From Archaeoglobi archaeon (lineage in GTDB: Archaea; Halobacteriota; Archaeoglobi; Archaeoglobales; Archaeoglobaceae): a stretch of 42,884 nt of DNA. Location of the stretch: NCBI GenBank assembly GCA_029259415.1, contig JAPDIW010000021.1:1-42884 (forward strand), read 5' to 3'. Each line of letters starts with the position of its first letter. Position 1 is the first letter of the stretch. The notes beneath the pieces were generated by a model. The model was not told the DNA's origin and ran no database searches. It was given only the letters and a program-made list of their open reading frames with translations. Of the stretch, positions 40,120 through 42,884 are shown piece after piece. The translations under genes and the position numbers were made by a program.

Positions 40120-40314
40120 TTACCTCATGAACCTGAATGCATCCCTTATTGCTCCGATGATGCTGTCAAAGAGTCCCGTGACGAACCCTACAACGATGAG
40201 TATCAGAATCACTGGCACGACAGCGACTACCAGGTTGCCGATGCTTGGCATTATGCTTCCTGCCCCTTCAATCAACTCCCCTATATCCGTCCAGTTAACC
40301 GTCAAATCGGTCAT
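40120..40314 (-). CDS. Small single-helix membrane protein, 64 aa (candidate major virion membrane protein)
   Basis: MTDLTVNWTDIGELIEGAGS at the N-terminus, one long helix (LVVAVVPVILILIVVGFVTG) and an amphipathic C-terminus LFDSIIGAIRDAFRFMR with basic residues. A longer ORF begins at 40332 but ATG at 40314 matches the usual start. It leads the right minus-strand operon, where abundant virion proteins would be expected. No signal peptide cleavage site. Resembles small coat proteins of enveloped archaeal viruses in size and topology only. Confidence 0.6.
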   Translation of the reverse strand: MTDLTVNWTDIGELIEGAGSIMPSIGNLVVAVVPVILILIVVGFVTGLFDSIIGAIRDAFRFMR

Positions 40315-40393
40315 AATAAAATAGGAGTTCAAATTATATTAATATCTGCAGATTTCGATGGCTATGTTTGACATCTATCTATTTTTTATTTTA

Positions 40394-40627
40394 TTACTTA
40401 CAGTTTGTTGTTTGAGCTTGCAGGTATCGCCCCACATCAAGCTTCCCTGTTTGCCTCAGCCAGACCTCAAGAAGGTGATTGATCAGATCCGACAGAACTA
40501 CACCTTCTTTTTCCAGTATCTCTTTATATATTCTCTCGATCCAGATTGTAGTCTTTACTCTGTCCTTCTTGTTTGTTGCAATCAAATAATAGGTAAGGCT
40601 AAACTTTTCGAGATCAAGTGTGTTCAT
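40394..40627 (-). CDS. RHH protein coupled to integrase, 77 aa
   Basis: DRVKTTIWIERIYKEILEKE then VLSDLINHLLEVWLRQTG is an RHH-like strand-helix-helix. The ATG overlaps the stop of int(C) by 4 bp, so translation couples to the integrase. It may work as an excisionase/directionality factor or a repressor of the integrase promoter; inferred. The element holds about six RHH-type proteins in all. Confidence 0.65.
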   Translation of the reverse strand: MNTLDLEKFSLTYYLIATNKKDRVKTTIWIERIYKEILEKEGVVLSDLINHLLEVWLRQTGKLDVGRYLQAQTTNCK

Positions 40628-41613
40628 CTCTTTTTCCTCCTAATCTCCATAATCATCTTCTCAGCCTCGTCTGGACTTGAATTAATCAGCTTTGTCAGAA
40701 CTGGTGCAATTTCTGCATAATACTCGTCTGCATCTTCCCTTAACTCTATGTAGTTCGTGAACTCAACACTTTTTTCAATCTCGCTTGGCCTGCCGAGCAT
40801 GAAATTGCGTTCATCCTTAGGAACTCCGAGCTTCTTCAGCAGGTTGTTAACGAATTTGCGGATGTATTTTGCAGAAACAAGAGTTTGTTTGATAACTCCT
40901 TCGATTTCGACCTTATACTTGTAGCGGATAACTTTCTTTGCATATTGATATCCTAAATCAAAACTGCAATTCTTTTTGAACTGCTCAAGTAATTTTCTGG
41001 CAAGCCATAACGGCATGTAACATTCATAAGCCTCCTTGTTCTCAGAACCTATTTCACCCATGTTGTATCTGGCAAATCCCCTATCCTCGAAAATCTCCAG
41101 CTTGTCTGGATCGAAGGTATTGAGCATGTCAACGATGTGGTCAAGCCTCAAACCGCTGTAGAGCATTAGCTGAAATACCAGGTAATAGTTTTCGTTAAGA
41201 TGCGTTCTGAAAAACCTATCTGCCTCGATTATTGCCCTGATCTCGGGGATCTTCTTGTCAGTTTTCGCTTTAGGAATTGGTAGAATTGCTTTGAACTCTT
41301 CAGCATTGTAGCGGTCTATAAGCTTCTTTTCTACCATGAAGTTAAGAAGATTCCTGACAGCTTTTGAGAAGTTGGCCTTGTTCTTCTCAAGGCTGTCATA
41401 TATTTCTTTCAGCTGCTCCGGAGTTGTTATGACTGTGAACCTTATCGTTTTGTCCAGGATGCTTATGTAGCTCCTCCATGTTTTCTCCGCTATCTTGCCC
41501 TTAAACCACTGAATTAAATCATCTCGTAGCTCTGAATAGCGTATAATCGGTTGTGCTCCGAACTGGCTCGCCTGGGGCGCCGGTGACCCGAGTTCAAATC
41601 TCGGCGGCCCCAC
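40624..41613 (-). CDS. Tyrosine integrase catalytic part, int(C)
   Basis: The first 15 residues (MGPPRFELGSPAPQA, GTG start) are the att-encoded antisense of tRNA-Pro. Residues 30-120 form the SAM-like core-binding domain (TWRSYISILDKTIRFTVITT). Catalytic box I is LMLYSGLRLDHI with Arg156. Box II is SAKYIRKFV (KxxR with Arg252, as in SSV-type enzymes lacking the usual His), and the nucleophile is likely Tyr288 in EFTNYIEL. The fused protein with int(N) would be about 409 aa. Without its N-terminus it lacks the RHH part; whether it can act alone is unknown. Confidence 0.88.
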   Translation of the reverse strand: MGPPRFELGSPAPQASQFGAQPIIRYSELRDDLIQWFKGKIAEKTWRSYISILDKTIRFTVITTPEQLKEIYDSLEKNKANFSKAVRNLLNFMVEKKLIDRYNAEEFKAILPIPKAKTDKKIPEIRAIIEADRFFRTHLNENYYLVFQLMLYSGLRLDHIVDMLNTFDPDKLEIFEDRGFARYNMGEIGSENKEAYECYMPLWLARKLLEQFKKNCSFDLGYQYAKKVIRYKYKVEIEGVIKQTLVSAKYIRKFVNNLLKKLGVPKDERNFMLGRPSEIEKSVEFTNYIELREDADEYYAEIAPVLTKLINSSPDEAEKMIMEIRRKKR

Positions 41614-41615
41614 TT
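41570..41615 (+). repeat. attR (46-bp direct repeat)
   Basis: Exact copy of 29871-29916. The half tRNA left here lacks the 5' part (the preceding bases AACTGGCTC do not match the tRNA), so this is a tRNA remnant, not a functional gene. It encodes the start of int(C) on the minus strand. Confidence 0.93.
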
Positions 41616-41780
41616 TAAATCTGCTGCTAGAGGATGCTGGACGTAAGATAAGAACTCCAGGAACTTTGGCTTGATTTTGAAAATAGAATTTATCACTCTT
41701 CGTATTTCAATCATATTAAATCCCACCTCGAGAGGCACATAAACGGCTAAAGTTTATGTTTTTATCTATGCGATATAATT

Positions 41781-42026
41781 TTAATCATCCAGCAAAAACA
41801 TTTTTCCTTCGTGAATTCTGGATTTTACCTCTATACAGATGACGTTCTTAAAATTCGTGTTAAACACCCATTTATTGGTATTTAAAAATTCTTCAAAAGC
41901 TTCCTCTTCTGTGGAACCTTCTGCCAATCCAAGAACTTGGAAATTATCAACATCCGGGTAAATATTCCCACATGAGGAGTGTGTCACCTCATCAGGTGTT
42001 AAAAACATGAAAAGCCTCTTTTTCAT
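41781..42026 (-). CDS. Small partner protein of the EVE-nuclease, 81 aa
   Basis: Starts [20 protein letters not shown], then [40 protein letters not shown]. The FLTPDE...NxQVLG...EEAFEEFL...NxW pattern suggests a conserved small family seen beside DNA-processing genes, from memory only. It starts 4 bp inside the end of the nuclease gene (ATGA-type overlap), so the two are translated together. Function unknown. The gene-free region 41616-41780 holds nothing else I can support. Confidence 0.65.
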   Translation of the reverse strand: MKKRLFMFLTPDEVTHSSCGNIYPDVDNFQVLGLAEGSTEEEAFEEFLNTNKWVFNTNFKNVICIEVKSRIHEGKMFLLDD

Positions 42027-42884
42027 ACCATCACCTCCAAATGAAGCAATTTCAGGAGATTTTCGTAGGTGTATTCACTCTCTACATCTAAATTATCAAA
42101 GGAGTACTTAACATGCAACACTTGAGACTCTTGACGCACTTTCTTTGGAAATTCCTTTGCTATTAATACTCCACCAACAACTTCGTCCCCTAGTTCTCTC
42201 ATGTAATCACGAAGTTGGTCTATGTCTTTTCGCTGTGCTTTCCCCGTTTTTACCTCCACAAGCAAGTATCTATTGGATCCTACTGGGTGTTTTAATTTTA
42301 TGAAAATATCCACATAACCTTCAGGAAGCGCCTTTTCTCCCAGTATTTCAAAATCTGTGGAGCCATAATTTACTTTGAAATGGTCAAGAATTTCCTCAAA
42401 TATTGTACTTGAAAGTTTTTTGCGAACTAATGATTGAAGTATCAGTTCCTTAAAATAGAATTTTTCCGGAATATTTTGTTTTTCTTTCTTGAATACAATT
42501 TTTGGCTCAAACGTTTCTGCGTCAACATCCAGACTTTCATTATTACCGTAATACGGCTCACCCATGCCGGAAACGTTATAGAAGGTAACAGTGTCTGCCT
42601 GAAAATGCGTTTTTCTGTATCCACCTCTTAAAAGCAAATTCTCAGCTACATAAGAAAATTCAGGCCTAACCATTGGTTCATTTAAACTACGTTCTTGTTT
42701 TAGAATAAACCTAAAGGGAAAATGATAAGTTTTGCCTGATGTTTTGAATGTTATTGGTGGCCACGGAGGAATTTTGTCAGCATTTTTATAAGCCACCTTT
42801 TTGACAACTCTGTAGAGATTTCTGACCCTCGCACCGTAGAGAAAAGATACAAAATCTCCTTCTTCAATGTCTAAAAACGTCCAG
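42023..42884 (-). CDS. EVE/PUA-like domain fused to PD-(D/E)XK nuclease; N-terminus outside window
   Basis: The reading frame is open to the window edge (first whole codon at 42881-42883). N-terminal part: [20 protein letters not shown] then [20 protein letters not shown] and [11 protein letters not shown], with the GD-V-FY...R-Y-V-K...W/PP...PYRF pattern of EVE/PUA-like modified-base binders. C-terminal part: [24 protein letters not shown] and [12 protein letters not shown], a PD-(D/E)XK core with Asp, ExK and QxxxY. This suggests a modification-dependent restriction enzyme that acts on foreign DNA. The EVE assignment is by pattern and needs structural prediction. Confidence 0.6.
   Translation of the reverse strand, partial: WTFLDIEEGDFVSFLYGARVRNLYRVVKKVAYKNADKIPPWPPITFKTSGKTYHFPFRFILKQERSLNEPMVRPEFSYVAENLLLRGGYRKTHFQADTVTFYNVSGMGEPYYGNNESLDVDAETFEPKIVFKKEKQNIPEKFYFKELILQSLVRKKLSSTIFEEILDHFKVNYGSTDFEILGEKALPEGYVDIFIKLKHPVGSNRYLLVEVKTGKAQRKDIDQLRDYMRELGDEVVGGVLIAKEFPKKVRQESQVLHVKYSFDNLDVESEYTYENLLKLLHLEVMV

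Larger units (their letters stand above)
29871..41615. mobile_element. Integrated virus-like element (provirus), 11.7 kb, SSV-type integration
   Basis: Bounded by 46-bp direct repeats at 29871-29916 and 41570-41615; one period is 11,699 bp. The integrase is split across the two ends, as when a fusellovirus-type recombinase inserts into the tRNA with the crossover inside its own gene. Content: integrase halves, six RHH-type proteins, two PD-(D/E)XK nuclease-like genes, an FtsK/HerA-type ATPase, and a run of small membrane and secreted proteins. There is no recognisable polymerase, relaxase or icosahedral capsid gene. The set fits an enveloped pleomorphic or spindle-shaped virus better than a conjugative plasmid, but a plasmid cannot be excluded. 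Confidence 0.85.

Noticed and set aside
29871-41615. Integrative conjugative element or plasmid
   Set aside because: The ATPase is short and VirB4/HerA-like, but no relaxase, VirB6/TraG-like or coupling protein set is seen; surface-type proteins and split integrase favour a virus. Kept as an alternative.
41514-41738. ORF antisense through attR (LKWGRRDLNSG...)
   Set aside because: Its reading is tRNA-repeat antisense in another frame; such WGRRDLNSG/GPPRFELGS proteins are common artefacts over tRNAs. Only the frame that joins int(N) and int(C) makes sense.
1-42884. CRISPR array
   Set aside because: No evenly spaced repeats of 24-40 bp with unique spacers were seen; repeats near 30.8 and 34.0 kb are short palindromes.

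Overview
The window looks like an Archaeoglobus-type sulfate-reducing euryarchaeon. It carries a DsvC/DsrC-type sulfite reductase partner beside a CbiA-family amidase. It also has formylmethanofuran dehydrogenase subunits B and D with an eight-cluster polyferredoxin, a class II HMG-CoA reductase, an archaeal GAPDH, and archaeal CoA synthesis genes (pantoate kinase next to CoaBC). Genes are tightly packed, with many 4-bp ATGA overlaps and TATA boxes close to start codons. This assignment rests on gene content read from the sequence; no database search was possible.

Layout. Positions 1-586 are a broken DDE transposase at the left edge. From 0.7 to 6 kb are a hypothetical gene, tRNA-Cys(GCA), small membrane and cysteine proteins, an archaeal YchF/Ygr210-type GTPase with a DUF2095-like gene, a bactofilin-like beta-helix protein, and a secreted DsbA-like thioredoxin. 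From 14.3 down to 6.0 kb on the minus strand is one long gene train: UbiD decarboxylase, polyferredoxin, coaBC, pantoate kinase, nitrilase-fold amidohydrolase, UbiA prenyltransferase, Fe-S protein, fwdB, fwdD. It joins one-carbon metabolism, CoA synthesis and prenyl chemistry. hisS diverges from it. From 15.8 to 29.7 kb are ordinary chromosomal genes: an FAD oxidoreductase, hmgA, two ABC-2 permeases (one fused to a PrsW-like protease domain), a CooT-like protein, gap, truA, a degenerate FtsZ-like protein, a glycosyltransferase divergent from a flippase-like protein, cbiA and dsvC.

From 29,871 to 41,615 an integrated element of 11.7 kb sits in tRNA-Pro(GGG). A 46-bp direct repeat (anticodon loop to 3' end of the tRNA) marks both ends. 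The integrase gene is split in SSV fashion: the N-terminal part, carrying a ribbon-helix-helix (RHH) domain, lies at the left end and the catalytic part at the right end. The excised circle would restore a protein of about 409 residues. Inside are a left minus-strand operon with two PD-(D/E)XK nuclease-like genes and many small proteins; a pair of divergent, paralogous RHH regulators around inverted-repeat operators; a coupled RHH-DUF4258-DUF2283 operon; and a right minus-strand operon that reads like a membrane-virus structural module. That module has small membrane proteins, secreted and tail-anchored proteins, an Ig-like protein, a very basic 56-residue protein and an FtsK/HerA-type ATPase. 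I see no capsid protein of a known icosahedral virus and no recognisable polymerase. The element therefore looks like a provirus of a pleomorphic or spindle-shaped type, or a relative not yet described. At least six single-base frameshifts fall inside it and almost none in the flanking chromosome, so this copy may be decaying.

Beyond the right att site (41.6-42.9 kb) is a two-gene cassette: a gene open at the window edge with an EVE/PUA-like N-terminus and a PD-(D/E)XK nuclease C-terminus, and a small overlapping partner. It is a candidate modification-dependent restriction system.
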